This document shows positions 33,605 to 44,479 of a stretch of DNA of 64,000 nucleotides, piece after piece. This DNA comes from PLOWO2-12-38-17 sp963709355 (lineage in GTDB: Bacteria; Planctomycetota; Brocadiia; Brocadiales; Brocadiaceae). The notes beneath the pieces were generated by a model. That model made no database searches. It was not told the origin of the DNA and worked only from the letters and a program-made list of their open reading frames with translations. Positions within the stretch are counted from its first letter, which is position 1. Every line of letters starts with the position of its first letter. A program made the position numbers and the translations under genes. Where the stretch lies: positions 1,364,001-1,428,000 of the forward strand of contig CAVPVY010000005.1 in assembly GCA_963709355.1 (NCBI GenBank), in the 5' to 3' direction.

Positions 33605-36600
33605 ATGCCCAAGCGAACAGATATAGAGAAAATTCTTATTATTGGTTCTGGACCGATTATCATTGGACAGGCGTGTGAGTTTGATTACTCAGGCACACAG
33701 GCATGCAAGGCACTTCGCGAAGAAGGATATAAAGTTATACTTGTAAATAGCAACCCAGCAACAATTATGACCGATCCTGAAGTTGCAGACAAAACCTATA
33801 TTGAACCAATCACACCAGAAATGATTGCAAAAATAATTGCAAAAGAACGTCCTCAGGCCTTATTACCAACACTTGGTGGACAGACTGGCTTAAATACCGC
33901 TGTTAGTCTTGCTGAAAAAGGTATTTTAAAGGAATACAATGTTGAATTGATTGGCGCCAAACTAGATGCAATAAAAAAGGCTGAAGACAGGTCGCTTTTC
34001 AAGGATGCAATGAGACGCATCGGCGTCTCAGTGCCAGAAAGCGGTTATGCGCGTTCTTATGATGATGCACTGATAATTATTGAAAAGTTAGGATTCCCTG
34101 CAATTATCCGCCCTTCTTTCACTTTAGGAGGCGCAGGCGGAAATGCTGCATACAACATTGAGGAGTACAAAGAATATATTAAAACCGCACTAGAAACAAG
34201 TCCCGTTCATGAAGTACTTGTTGAACGATCGGTGCTCGGCTGGAAAGAATACGAATTAGAAGTGATGCGCGACTTAAAGGACAATGTTGTGATTATTTGT
34301 TCTATTGAGAATTTTGATCCTATGGGTGTGCATACAGGCGATAGTATAACAGTCGCGCCGGCACAAACTCTTACCGATGTCGAATATCAGATAATGAGAG
34401 ATGCAGCAATAAAGATTATACGTGAAATTGGCGTTGAGACAGGCGGCTCCAACATTCAATTTGCCATTAATCCTGAAAATGGTGAGATGCTAGCTATTGA
34501 AATGAATCCAAGGGTATCCAGAAGCTCAGCGCTTGCATCAAAGGCAACTGGATTCCCTATTGCAAAAATAGCTGCAAAACTAGCCTTAGGATATACACTC
34601 GACGAAATTCCAAACGATATCACCCGTTACACCCCTTCATGTTTTGAACCAACAATTGACTATTGTGTCGTAAAGGTTCCAAGATTCAATTTTGATAAAT
34701 TCCCAGATACTGACCCTACACTCACCATTCATATGAAATCTGTAGGTGAGGTTATGGCAATAGGTCGAACCTTTAAAGAGTCAATTGGTAAGGCAATTCG
34801 TTCTCTTGAGACTGGACGTTATGGATTTGATAGTTTATTACCGGCAGGTTTTGATACATGGAATAAGGAACAACAGTACGAGTTATTGAGAAATAGATTA
34901 TTTATACCAAATCCTGACAGGCTATGGTACATAGCCGATGCCTTTAGATACGGTATGAACCTGGATGAAATTTATAATTTAACACGAATTGATCGCTGGT
35001 TTTTGTTTAACATTAAACAGTTACTTGACATCGAATCCAGAATAGTCCAAATACATAAAGAAAGCAAAACCACATTTCAGAATGAATTTTCAATAGACAA
35101 CGAAACATTAATCGAAGCTAAACAATGCGGATATTCGGATAAGTATATTGCATCACTATGTAACGTCAGCGAAAAGGACGTAAGAAATTATCGTCATAAA
35201 GAAAAAATCAGGCCTGTATTCAAACATGTGGATACTTGTGCCGCTGAATTCAAGGCATTCACACCGTATTTATATTCGACATATGAGTCAACCTGTGAGG
35301 CAAAACCTACACAGAAGAAAAAAATTATTATATTAGGTAGCGGCCCCAATCGCATCGGACAGGGTATTGAATTTGATTACTGCTGCGTTCATGGCGTTCT
35401 TGCCTTAAGAGAATTGGGTTACGAAACCATTATGATTAATTGTAATCCAGAAACTGTAAGTACCGATTATGACACCTCAGACCGTCTTTACTTTGAACCC
35501 CTAACACTTGAAGACGTACTTGAAATCATTGATAAGGAAAAGCCCGAAGGTGTAATTGTCCAGTTTGGCGGACAAACACCTCTTAAACTTGCCGTACCTT
35601 TAGAAAAAGAAGGTGTAAAAATACTGGGAACTTCCCCAGATAGTATTGATATAGCCGAAGATCGTGAACGATTTGCAAATTTAATGAATCAGTTAAAATT
35701 ACTACAGCCTGAAAATGGCTGTGCCCGTTCTGCTGATGAAGCAAAGGCTGTCGCTAATAAAATAGGTTATCCTGTAATGCTAAGACCTTCTTATGTCCTT
35801 GGCGGTAGGGCAATGCGGGTTGTTTATGATGATATTGGACTGGAAGATTACATTACCCATGCTGTGCAGGTATCGCCAGAACACCCTGTCTTAATTGACC
35901 GTTTTTTAGAAGATGCCATAGAGATTGATGTAGATGCAATTTGTGATGGTAAAGAAGTTTTTATAGGTGGTGTTATGGAGCATATTGAAGAAGCTGGTAT
36001 TCATTCAGGTGACAGCGCCTGCTCGCTCCCCCCATATTCAATAGGGAATACTATTATCAACGAACTTAAAAAACAAACGCAAATCATCTCATTAGCACTG
36101 AATGTTGTTGGGCTTATCAATATCCAATACGCAATTAAAGAAAAGACAGTATACGTACTTGAGGTTAATCCTCGTGCATCAAGAACTATACCGTTTGTCA
36201 GTAAGGCTATAGGAGTCCCATTGGCAAAAGTAGCCGCTAAAGTCATTGCAGGTAAGAGACTCAGCGAATTAAACATAAACACAAATACAAAATTAAAGCA
36301 CGTAGCTGTAAAAGAGGCGGTATTCCCATTCATAAAATTTAAAGGAGTTGACACGATCTTAGGACCTGAAATGAAATCAACAGGCGAGGTTATGGGGTTG
36401 GATACGGACTTTGGTCGCGCCTATGCAAAATCACAAATGGCAGCCAATAGCAGCCTTCCTCTAACGGGTACTGTTTTTATAAGTGTCAGAGACAAAGACA
36501 AAAAGGCTATGGTACCTATAGCAAGAAAACTCTTACAAATGGGTTTTAAAATCGTAGCCACACAAGGAACTGCGGCAGTTCTTTCCGATAACAATGTTCC

Positions 36601-36862
36601 AGTCACACCTGTTTTAAAGGTAATTGAAGAGCGTCCAAATATTGTTGACCTCATCAAAAATAGTGAAATCCAGCTTGTCATCAATACCTCTGGTGGGAAA
36701 TCTGCCCAGGAGGCATCTTATTCAATAAGACGGACCACCCTTGTTTATCATGTACCATATTTTACAACCGTTGCAGGTGCGGTAGCCGCTACAAATGCAA
36801 TAGAGGCACTTAAAAAAGAAAGTTTGGATGTCAAACCAATACAGGAATATTATCATACATAA
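33605..36862 (+). CDS. carB: carbamoyl-phosphate synthase large subunit
   Basis: The 1085-residue enzyme has two ATP-grasp halves: the first with LIIGSGPIIIGQACEFDYSG and RPSFTLGGAGGNAAYN, the second with IILGSGPNRIGQGIEFDYCC and LRPSYVLGGRAMRVVYDD. A C-terminal MGS-like allosteric domain (about 930-1070) follows. The two halves phosphorylate bicarbonate and carbamate. The length is normal. gcvPA begins 5 bp after the stop. Confidence 0.96.
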   Translation: MPKRTDIEKILIIGSGPIIIGQACEFDYSGTQACKALREEGYKVILVNSNPATIMTDPEVADKTYIEPITPEMIAKIIAKERPQALLPTLGGQTGLNTAVSLAEKGILKEYNVELIGAKLDAIKKAEDRSLFKDAMRRIGVSVPESGYARSYDDALIIIEKLGFPAIIRPSFTLGGAGGNAAYNIEEYKEYIKTALETSPVHEVLVERSVLGWKEYELEVMRDLKDNVVIICSIENFDPMGVHTGDSITVAPAQTLTDVEYQIMRDAAIKIIREIGVETGGSNIQFAINPENGEMLAIEMNPRVSRSSALASKATGFPIAKIAAKLALGYTLDEIPNDITRYTPSCFEPTIDYCVVKVPRFNFDKFPDTDPTLTIHMKSVGEVMAIGRTFKESIGKAIRSLETGRYGFDSLLPAGFDTWNKEQQYELLRNRLFIPNPDRLWYIADAFRYGMNLDEIYNLTRIDRWFLFNIKQLLDIESRIVQIHKESKTTFQNEFSIDNETLIEAKQCGYSDKYIASLCNVSEKDVRNYRHKEKIRPVFKHVDTCAAEFKAFTPYLYSTYESTCEAKPTQKKKIIILGSGPNRIGQGIEFDYCCVHGVLALRELGYETIMINCNPETVSTDYDTSDRLYFEPLTLEDVLEIIDKEKPEGVIVQFGGQTPLKLAVPLEKEGVKILGTSPDSIDIAEDRERFANLMNQLKLLQPENGCARSADEAKAVANKIGYPVMLRPSYVLGGRAMRVVYDDIGLEDYITHAVQVSPEHPVLIDRFLEDAIEIDVDAICDGKEVFIGGVMEHIEEAGIHSGDSACSLPPYSIGNTIINELKKQTQIISLALNVVGLINIQYAIKEKTVYVLEVNPRASRTIPFVSKAIGVPLAKVAAKVIAGKRLSELNINTNTKLKHVAVKEAVFPFIKFKGVDTILGPEMKSTGEVMGLDTDFGRAYAKSQMAANSSLPLTGTVFISVRDKDKKAMVPIARKLLQMGFKIVATQGTAAVLSDNNVPVTPVLKVIEERPNIVDLIKNSEIQLVINTSGGKSAQEASYSIRRTTLVYHVPYFTTVAGAVAATNAIEALKKESLDVKPIQEYYHT

Positions 36863-36867
36863 ATTTT

Positions 36868-38211
36868 ATGGATTACATTCCGAATACCAAACGTGACAAA
36901 GAAATAATGCTCAAAGAGATGGGCATATCTTCCTTTGAAGCGCTAATAAAAGATATTCCGGAATTACTAAGGAAATTCTCTTTAAAACTGCCTGATGGTA
37001 TTTCTGAACCGCAAGTTATAAATATTCTCAAGGATTTAAGTAAAAATAACATCAGTACAGGCACTCACATCTCTTTTTTAGGCGCAGGGGCTTATGAACA
37101 CTATATTCCATCCGTAGTTGACCATCTGACATCAAGAAGCGAATTTTATACCTGTTACACACCGTATCAGCCTGAGGTAAGTCAGGGTACGCTTCAGGTG
37201 ATTTATGAATTTCAAACTTTGATGTGCGAGCTAACAGACATGGATGTTGCTAACGCCTCCATGTATGATGGTTCTACCGCCCTTGCGGAGGCGGCATTGC
37301 TATCTATACGTTTGAAGGGTAAAAACAGGATTATCTGCTCGCGTGCAATTCACCCGGAATACCGGCAAGTGCTAAAGACATATTTAATGTGCTTCCACGC
37401 AGAAATCGTTGAAATTGATACACCTGAAGGAACAACGCCGATAGAAGAATTAGAAAAGCTAATTGATGACAAAACTGCGGCTGTACTTATTCAAAATCCA
37501 AATATATTCGGGTGTATTGAAGAGATGGAAACTATATCAAACATTGTTCACAACTACGATATGCTTTTTATTGCATGTGTAAATCCCATTTCTCTGGGTG
37601 TCCTGAAACCACCGGGTGAATATAATGCCGATATTGCTGTTGGTGAAGCGCAGGTGCTTGGTAACTATTTGAACTACGGCGGACCTTATCTTGGTTTTTT
37701 TACAGTTAAAAATGAACTTCTTCGTAAAATACCAGGCAGGATAGTTGGTGAGACTCTAGATAGCAACGGGAAGCGATGCTTCGTCCTCACATTGCAGGCA
37801 CGAGAACAACACATCAGGCGTGAAAAGGCAACCTCAAACATCTGCACTAATCAGGCGCTACTTGCATTAAGGGCGTGTATATATCTATGTGCATTAGGAA
37901 AAAAAGGTATTGCAGACCTAGGCAACCTTAATATACAAAAAAGCCACTATGCATACGAAAGGTTATGTACACTGAATAACCTTGAACCAACCTTTAAAAA
38001 ACCCTTCTTTAATGAATTCTCAATCAAAATAAAGGGTAACTTAAACGTAAATAAAATCAATGAACACTTGCTAAAAAACGGCATCATAGGCGGTTTAGAC
38101 CTCTCTGGTTTCTATCCCGAATTGAAGAATGATATGCTCCTTTGTGTGACTGAAACTAAATCTAAGGATTCAATTGACAGACTAATTACAGAACTGAGTA
38201 AAATAATTTAA
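36868..38211 (+). CDS. gcvPA: glycine dehydrogenase (decarboxylating) subunit 1
   Basis: The 447-residue protein is the N-terminal-type half of a split P-protein: SFLGAGAYEHYIPSVVDHL, TCYTPYQPEVSQGTLQVIYEFQ (here in two parts) and YDGSTALAEAALL. With GcvPB, which binds PLP, it decarboxylates glycine in the cleavage system. GcvPB, GcvH and GcvT are not in this window, so the partner is elsewhere. It lies 5 bp after carB and is likely read with it. Confidence 0.92.
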   Translation: MDYIPNTKRDKEIMLKEMGISSFEALIKDIPELLRKFSLKLPDGISEPQVINILKDLSKNNISTGTHISFLGAGAYEHYIPSVVDHLTSRSEFYTCYTPYQPEVSQGTLQVIYEFQTLMCELTDMDVANASMYDGSTALAEAALLSIRLKGKNRIICSRAIHPEYRQVLKTYLMCFHAEIVEIDTPEGTTPIEELEKLIDDKTAAVLIQNPNIFGCIEEMETISNIVHNYDMLFIACVNPISLGVLKPPGEYNADIAVGEAQVLGNYLNYGGPYLGFFTVKNELLRKIPGRIVGETLDSNGKRCFVLTLQAREQHIRREKATSNICTNQALLALRACIYLCALGKKGIADLGNLNIQKSHYAYERLCTLNNLEPTFKKPFFNEFSIKIKGNLNVNKINEHLLKNGIIGGLDLSGFYPELKNDMLLCVTETKSKDSIDRLITELSKII

Positions 38212-38253
38212 TCAATTTCATTACATTTACTGAAAACAACCTCGGAGAAAAGA

Positions 38254-39601
38254 TTATTTTAACTGATTCCGTTTTTCTTTGTAATAAGCAAGCCTTTTCT
38301 TGATCTCCTTGTCAAAACCATTTTCTGTTGGCTTATAGTATTCCTTATCCTGAAGTTCGTCAGGCATGTAAGCCTGCTCAACATACCCACCAAAACTATG
38401 CGGATACTTATAACCCTTTGCATATCCAAGGTCCTTCATCAAAGGAGTAGGCGCATTTCTTACATGAAATGGCACCGGTAAAGCCCCCTTTTCTTTAACA
38501 TCCTTTAACGCCTCCAGATAAGCCAGATACGAGGCATTGCTCTTTGGTGCACAGGCTAGATAGGTAACACCCTGGGCAAGCGGTATCCACCCTTCCGGCA
38601 TACCTACAAAATTAAATGCATCCTTAACCGCCACAGCCAGTTGAACGGCCTGGGGGTCTGCGTTTCCCACATCCTCCGATGCAAAGATAATCATGCGACG
38701 GGTAATAAAAAGAGGATCCTCTCCTGCCTCCAGCATACGTGCTAGCCAGTATAGTGCGGCGTCAGGGTCACTACCTCTCATAGATTTAATAAATGCGGAG
38801 ATTATATTATAATGTTCTTCCCCTCCCTTGTCATATAGAAGGGCCCTCTTTTGCATTGCCTCCTGAGCAATTTCAATATTTACAATCCGGTTACCTTCCT
38901 TATCAGATTTTGCAAGCATGACAGATGCCTCAAGTGTATTCAATGCCACACGAGCATCCCCATGAGACATACTTGCAATAAAATCAAAAGCATCGTTTTT
39001 CATTTCAACCTTCATATTTCCTAAACCATGTTCCTTATCATGCAAAGCACTAGTCATAATGTTTTTAAGGTGCTCCTCTGTGAGTTTTTCTAATACAAGT
39101 ACCTTACAGCGTGAAAGTAACGGTGCAATGACTTCAAAGGATGGATTTTCTGTAGTAGCACCAATTAATGTAATTGTACCGTTTTCAACGTGGTGAAGGA
39201 ATGCATCCTGCTGTGCCTTATTAAATCTGTGGATTTCATCCACGAAGAGGACGGTTCTTTTGTTAAACAACTTCAACTGTTCTTTAGCCTCTTCAATAAC
39301 TACCCTTATATCTTTAACACCCGACAAAACCGCTGAAAAAGATATAAAATAGGCATCCATTGCCTGAGCTATGATAAAAGCAAGTGTCGTTTTTCCAACA
39401 CCCGGAGGACCCCAGAAAAATAAGAGATATTATTTCTTTATTTTCAACCAGTCTTTGTAATATTTTGTTTTGTCCAACAATATGCTCCTGTCCCACAAAC
39501 GCACTTAAATTCTTTGGTCTCATTCCGTCTGCAAGGGGCTTCTTTCTTATAATATCTACACTTGTATCAAATAAACTTTTTTCTGGCTTTTTTACCGGCA
39601 C
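38254..39601 (-). pseudogene. rarA: replication-associated recombination protein A, frameshifted
   Basis: Two frames make up one RarA/MgsA AAA+ ATPase, which acts at stalled replication forks. The start frame (39601) has MRPKNLSAFVGQEHIVGQN and ISLIFLGSSG, out of frame over the Walker A. The other frame reads FWGPPGVGKTTLAFIIAQAM, FVDEIHRFNKAQQDAFLHHVE (Walker B), GATTENPSFEV and the C-terminal MgsA domain to 38254. The break is an extra T in a five-T run at about 39420. All motifs are otherwise intact, so either the gene was lost very recently or the base is an assembly error. Confidence 0.85.
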
Positions 39602-39865
39602 CGAAAAACTCTCCTACAATTTCATGTAATTAGATTATTCATAAATAGCATAAAAACGCTGTATAGCGAATTTCCTAAGAATGCAATCCTTTTTGTCATT
39701 CCCTTTTCCCTTGTTTAACAGGGACAAACTCCGGTGGAGATCAAAACACCATCCCTGCAAAAGCAAAAAACCACACAAGGACTTGATTCACGCTTCCTCA
39801 AAGCTTGCCCAGCACTTGATACGGGAAATGACACAAGAATCCAACAGGTTTTTGAATAAATACGC

Positions 39866-41053
39866 TTACTCCGGTTTTTTAGCCTTTTCTTTAAGATTTT
39901 CGGCCATTTTATTAATAGAACTTGCAAGTTCACCTACCTCGTCATTTGAATTATAAACTACCCTTGCATTATAATCACCGTTAGCGACCTTTTTTGCAAT
40001 TTCAGTAATGTGGTGAATTGGCGCAGATATTTTCTTACCAAGAAAAAAAGCAACAACAATAACTCCTATTGAAACTAGTCCAAAAACAAGCATTATATAG
40101 TCACGCAATGTGTAAATTAGTCCATATCCTTCATCCACATCAATTTCTGCAATCACGCCCCATCCATAATCTGGCATCCACTGCCAAAATCCAAGCACAT
40201 TTACGCCACGATAATCCTTATATCCGTCGGCGTCATATCCTTCTGAACCTTTTATACATTCGCTTATACCCCTGGTTAAATTATCAGTACCAGGAACTAC
40301 AACCTTCATTTCCAAGGCGGTACGTTTTTCAACAGAGCGATGTCTTTTTAAATCCTCCGCAAACCTTGATTCTGTTAACAAGTATCCTTTTTCGTTAATA
40401 AGATATGTCTCGCCCGTCTTTCCCAAATGAATATTTTGCATCATCGTGTTAATTTCAGAAACATCAATTCTGATAATTGTAACGCCAACAATAGTACCCG
40501 AGATGTCTTTCACAGGCGCAGAAATCAACATTGTAGGGAAACCCGTCTCCATAGTACCTGTTTCGTTTTCAACAGGTGTATCCGACGGTACTATATTAGA
40601 GTTGTAAAAAACACCTTTAATAGCAGAATTAAAATAATCCTTCGACGATACATTCTTACCTACAAGCTCTTGTTTTGATGCAAGTCTTACAATGCCTTCA
40701 CGGTCTGAAATTAATACTTCCTTATGACCTTGTTCTCTCCACAAATAATCGAAATACATAGCGTTGCTTGTGTATTTTAATAATTCCGTATGTTCAACAT
40801 TTCCCGTAACTGACTTGAGTGCAGTAAGTACAATAGGATTATTTGCAATACTCTGCACATCAGACACACATTTCTCCATCCATTTTGTTATTAATTCTGT
40901 TTGTTTATGGGCAGCGACTTCCAAGTTCTTTATTATTTCTTCTTTTATGGTCTGGAAGGTGATGGGATAGACTACTAATCGTAGAACAATTATTGGTAAA
41001 AGTGCTAAGACAAGGAAAATTATACTTAATTTACTTTTTGTAGGCTTGAACAA
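39866..41053 (-). CDS. dCache-HAMP membrane receptor lacking an output domain
   Basis: The 395 residues comprise a first membrane helix (about 10-32), an extracytoplasmic double-Cache sensor (about 40-300; YFNSAIKGVFY, GTIVGVTIIRIDVSEI, GKTGETYLINEKGYLLTES), a second helix (about 312-334) and a HAMP domain (KKISAPIHHITEIAKKVANGDY). It then stops with KEKAKKPE. Proteins of this kind normally continue into a chemotaxis, kinase or cyclase domain. No output domain is found downstream in any frame, so it is either truncated or signals through partners. Confidence 0.8.
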   Translation of the reverse strand: MFKPTKSKLSIIFLVLALLPIIVLRLVVYPITFQTIKEEIIKNLEVAAHKQTELITKWMEKCVSDVQSIANNPIVLTALKSVTGNVEHTELLKYTSNAMYFDYLWREQGHKEVLISDREGIVRLASKQELVGKNVSSKDYFNSAIKGVFYNSNIVPSDTPVENETGTMETGFPTMLISAPVKDISGTIVGVTIIRIDVSEINTMMQNIHLGKTGETYLINEKGYLLTESRFAEDLKRHRSVEKRTALEMKVVVPGTDNLTRGISECIKGSEGYDADGYKDYRGVNVLGFWQWMPDYGWGVIAEIDVDEGYGLIYTLRDYIMLVFGLVSIGVIVVAFFLGKKISAPIHHITEIAKKVANGDYNARVVYNSNDEVGELASSINKMAENLKEKAKKPE

Positions 41054-41075
41054 TATATTGCTCCAATATTATTAA

Positions 41076-41723
41076 TTATTTTTTTGGCACTTTTTCCCAG
41101 TCAGCCAGAAAGCGTTTAACACCATCGTCTGTAAGAGGATGTTGAACAAGTGAATCAAATACGTTAAAAGGAATTGTTGCTACATCTGCACCCATCAATG
41201 CGGCATCTCTCACATGAAGAGGGTTTCGAATGCTGGCAACGATTACTTCTGTTTTAAAACCGTAATTGTCATAAATAGTACGAATTTCCTGTATCAGTTC
41301 CATCCCTACATGACCTCTATCATCCAGTCTTCCCACAAAAGGGCTTACATACGTGCCGCCAGCCTTTGCTGCCAAGAGCGCCTGATTTGAAGAGAAGCAG
41401 AGTGTCACATTGGTCTTGATACCCTCCTCTGACAATTTCTTTACAGCCTTTAATCCATTTTTAATTAATGGAATTTTGACAACAATGTTATTTGCAATTT
41501 TTGCCAGTTCTCTGGCTTCTTTAATCATACCATCAGCATCAAGGCTTACTACTTCTGCACTTACCGGTCCTTTTACAATTGAGCATATTTCTTCAATCGT
41601 TTCACGAAAAGGACGCCCTGTTTTTGCTATTAAGGATGGATTAGTAGTTACACCATCAAGAATACCAAGACTGTTAGCCTCCCTGATTTCCTTTACATCA
41701 GCAGTATCAATAAAAAACTTCAT
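41076..41723 (-). CDS. fsa: transaldolase-like / fructose-6-phosphate aldolase
   Basis: The 215-residue small transaldolase has MKFFIDTADVKEIREANSLG, DGVTTNPSLIAKTG, the Schiff-base lysine in NIVVKIPLIKNGLKA, NVTLCFSSNQALLAAKAG and SPFVGRLDDRGHVG. The family includes fructose-6-phosphate aldolase and short TalC transaldolases; sequence alone does not separate the two. Cytoplasmic carbon metabolism. Confidence 0.88.
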   Translation of the reverse strand: MKFFIDTADVKEIREANSLGILDGVTTNPSLIAKTGRPFRETIEEICSIVKGPVSAEVVSLDADGMIKEARELAKIANNIVVKIPLIKNGLKAVKKLSEEGIKTNVTLCFSSNQALLAAKAGGTYVSPFVGRLDDRGHVGMELIQEIRTIYDNYGFKTEVIVASIRNPLHVRDAALMGADVATIPFNVFDSLVQHPLTDDGVKRFLADWEKVPKK

Positions 41724-41888
41724 TTTATTTCCTTTCTAAAATTATATTTATAAAAACATTCTTAAAATATTTCTCACTATGCCAAAAATTAATATTGATG
41801 AATTTCAATCCCCACTTTAAATCCTACCTCAAAAGGAAAAACCAAATTGGTAACCGGCATAAGCCATCTTAAGCCATATTTATATGAT

Positions 41889-42882
41889 TTATGTGCATAA
41901 TCTATATGCAAGCAATTCTAACAGCAATTGTGTACTCAGCGAACTTGTTTTACTTTTCACATCAGTTTCTAACAAAAGCGCATACTTTCTCATCAGGTCT
42001 TCCTCGGTATACAGTCTTATTTGCTCAAAAAACCGTTTTGCAAAAAACGGTATTAGTTGTAATTCAGAAGATATTTTTGATTCATCTCCACCCATCCTCA
42101 AAATCTGCTTAGCCCTCCATAATCGTTTGAGTTGCCATGCCAGCAGACTTATAATCTTTACAGAATCTTCACCGTGATATAACATTTGATTGAGATATTT
42201 TAGCGCATTTGCTACATCTTTTTGAGCCACGGCTTCTGTTAATTCAAATATTGTACGGTTCCTGTCAAAACCAACAAGAGCTTCAATGTCCTTCTCTTCT
42301 ATCTCAGTCCTTTCGCCTAAATAAACTAATAACTTCTCTATATGTTTATCTAAGATTGCCAGATTATTACCAACATCCTCAACTAATTGCTGGGCTGCAT
42401 TTGCATTAATGGATTTCTTATAATATCCTACGCGGGAACTCACCCAGTTCTGCAAAAGATGATTCTTTTAGCTTTCTACATTCTACAGAAATTCCAATCT
42501 CATCTATAATACTTGATAGTTTTGTTCGCTTATCCCACTTATCACATAACAATACCATGCTTGCATATTTTGCAGGCAACAATGAATATTTTTCAATCGT
42601 TTCTCTGTTCTTTTCAACAAACTCATCAGCCTCTTCTACAATTATTAGTTTTTTCCTATCGGTAAAAAACGGTAATGTCCTTAATTCATCAAATATTACG
42701 CCTGCTTGTGTTGCCTTCCCATTAAATTCAAATAAAGCAAGGACATTATCACTTTCTTTAAAATAATTAGCTTTTAATGCAGAAATCGCCTCATTAATAA
42801 AAAATCCCTCATCTCCGTAAAACACGTAAACAGGGAATTCCTTGTTTTTATTCATTAAAGTCCTAAATTGATAAATATCCAT
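41889..42882 (-). pseudogene. holA: DNA polymerase III delta subunit, frameshifted
   Basis: The first frame (42882-42418) has VYVFYGDEGFFINEAISALK and LRTLPFFTDRKKLIIVEEAD; the second (to 41889) has NANAAQQLVEDVGNNLAILD, EKDIEALVGFDRNRTIFEL and LLAWQLKRLWRAKQIL. Together they are HolA, which opens the sliding clamp in the clamp loader. The frames join at a TTTT run near 42447 by removing one T. As holA is essential, a base-call error or very recent mutation is more likely than long-term loss. Confidence 0.8.
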
Positions 42883-43448
42883 TACTTTATCCTCTGGGCA
42901 ATTCCTGCAATAACGAAAAAGACTTCATCCGCCTCATCTGCAAGCATCTGGTTAGCACAACCCATAATATCACGATACACTCTCGATATTGCATTATCCG
43001 GTACGATACCAAACCCTACCTCATTTGATATAATAACAATATCAGCAGGCGATTTTCTGCACACCTTACTCAGTTTTTTGATCTCTGCAAGTATTTGCGC
43101 CTGTTTCCCCGTTCCTACTTCACCCTTCATATTTACAAATTGATTATTACTTAAGACTTCTGTTTTCAGTAAGATGTTTGAGACATACAATGTTATGCAA
43201 TCAATTAATAGAAATGATACTTCTTTTTCTATATCTGATACAGTCTTATCAAGATTATATGGAGATTCTATTGTCTTCCAGGATGGTGGACGTCTGGCAC
43301 GGTGGCTTTTAATCCGTTCACGCATCTCATCGTCCTTAATTTCAGCGGTAGCGATGTAAACTACGTGATTATACTTTTTAGCAATTTCTTCAGCAAAGGC
43401 CGATTTGCCGCTCCTGGCGCCGCCAAAAATAAAAATAATTTTTGCCAT
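42882..43448 (-). CDS. cobU: adenosylcobinamide kinase / guanylyltransferase
   Basis: The 188-residue bifunctional enzyme phosphorylates and guanylylates adenosylcobinamide in cobalamin assembly. Motifs: P-loop IFGGARSGKSAFAEEIA, RIKSHRARRPPSWKTIE with the active His, LIDCITLYVSNIL and VIISNEVGFGIVP. The length is normal. It abuts the holA start; no other cobalamin gene or riboswitch is in the window. Confidence 0.92.
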   Translation of the reverse strand: MAKIIFIFGGARSGKSAFAEEIAKKYNHVVYIATAEIKDDEMRERIKSHRARRPPSWKTIESPYNLDKTVSDIEKEVSFLLIDCITLYVSNILLKTEVLSNNQFVNMKGEVGTGKQAQILAEIKKLSKVCRKSPADIVIISNEVGFGIVPDNAISRVYRDIMGCANQMLADEADEVFFVIAGIAQRIK

Positions 43449-43910
43449 TTAATATAATGAAATTAACTTTTATAAATGTTACTTAGACTAAATCATTTCA
43501 ATATTATTTCGGTTTATCATGTATCTCTTGTTTAAATATTTACCTAATTCTAGCAGTATTTTTAAGGCATTCAAGGAATTTTAGTATTTTTTACTATTTC
43601 AATAATGAAGAGGGACACACAGCATGAAATTGCCTTGTTATCGGATTTCTTTATTACTGAATTGCCTTCATGTCGTTATCGTCCTTTTCTACTCTAAGGA
43701 TGCGTCCTTATAAATTTCTTCTCTTCTTTCCAGATGTCCCTCTCGCTCAACGTGTTATAGTTAATTAATATTTTTGTTTCGCTTATGTCGCACCCGTAGA
43801 AATAATACATCAAAAGGGCGCAACATAAAGCAACATTATCAATTACTTTGAATACCCTGAAGATATATAGAAAAAAACATAAGATAAAAAATATCAAAAT
43901 TGCCAAAAAA
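43449..43910. other. intergenic, nothing firmly recognised
   Basis: About 460 bp between cobU and the blaI promoter. A 70-codon minus-strand frame (43906-43694) begins with a hydrophobic stretch but lacks recognisable similarity; I do not support it as a gene. Confidence 0.4.
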
Positions 43911-43915
43911 ACACC

Positions 43916-43944
43916 TTGATATTTTACAATATGTAAAATATAAT
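43916..43944 (+). promoter_or_regulatory. promoter of the metal-efflux operon
   Basis: TTGATA (43916-43921) and TATAAT (43939-43944) with a 17-bp spacer, about 77 bp before the blaI-like start. The palindromic operator at 43921-43939 covers exactly the spacer and touches both hexamers, so a bound repressor would block RNA polymerase. Confidence 0.7.
43921..43939. promoter_or_regulatory. BlaI/CopY-type operator
   Basis: ATTTTACA-ATA-TGTAAAAT is a perfect palindrome with the TACA...TGTA core typical of operators bound by BlaI, MecI and CopY repressors. It sits between the -35 and -10 of the promoter for the blaI-like gene, implying autoregulation. Confidence 0.7.
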
Positions 43945-44020
43945 ATGGATGAACAATTAAAATGATTCATTTATCTTAGAATTAATATTTTTCAAACCAA
44001 ATTCAATTTAAATAGTTTTT

Positions 44021-44479
44021 ATGAACAAAAAATTAAAATTTCACTTTAATCCCTTCAAAGAAGGTCTAAATCAAGTTTTAGGATCGCTGGAAAAAGATGT
44101 TATGGAGGTATTATGGAGAAGAGGAGAATCTTGTGTAAAAGATATTATTGATATCATTAATTATGATAGGGGTATATCATATTCCACAGTAATTACGGTT
44201 ACAAATAGAATGGTAAAAAAGGGGCTCCTTACAAAAAAGAAATCTGGAAAGACATACTTTTACAAGCCTGTTTATACAAAGGAACGGTTTCTCGAAATTG
44301 TATCAAAAAAGATTGTCGAAGGTGCATCTGAAATTTCCCATCAAACGGTAATGGCACATTTTATAGATTACATAATACAACTGAAACTCGAAAAGATAGA
44401 GTTCTTTTCCAGGCTGATTGAGTCCAAAAGAAAAAATGAAGGCTCAGCCAGCATCGCTAAAACATGGTTAAAATCATGA
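44021..44479 (+). CDS. BlaI/MecI/CopY family repressor
   Basis: The 152-residue winged-helix protein has LGSLEKDVMEVLWRRGESCV, ISYSTVITVTNRMVKKGLL and KSGKTYFYKPVYTKERF, the BlaI-family DNA-binding domain, and a C-terminal helical dimer region. Such repressors control beta-lactamase genes with BlaR1, or copper genes as CopY. The CopY cysteine hook (CxCx4CxC) is absent, so metal binding by itself is unlikely and the neighbouring protease is the probable switch. A TGTA-containing palindrome lies in its promoter. The stop overlaps the next start (ATGA). Confidence 0.85.
   Translation: MNKKLKFHFNPFKEGLNQVLGSLEKDVMEVLWRRGESCVKDIIDIINYDRGISYSTVITVTNRMVKKGLLTKKKSGKTYFYKPVYTKERFLEIVSKKIVEGASEISHQTVMAHFIDYIIQLKLEKIEFFSRLIESKRKNEGSASIAKTWLKS

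Noticed and set aside
39681..39956. 91-codon plus-strand frame after rarA
   Set aside because: Mostly antisense to the Cache-HAMP gene and an intergenic repeat-like stretch.
43694..43906. 70-codon minus-strand frame with a hydrophobic start
   Set aside because: No similarity, weak start, AT-rich DNA where such frames occur by chance.
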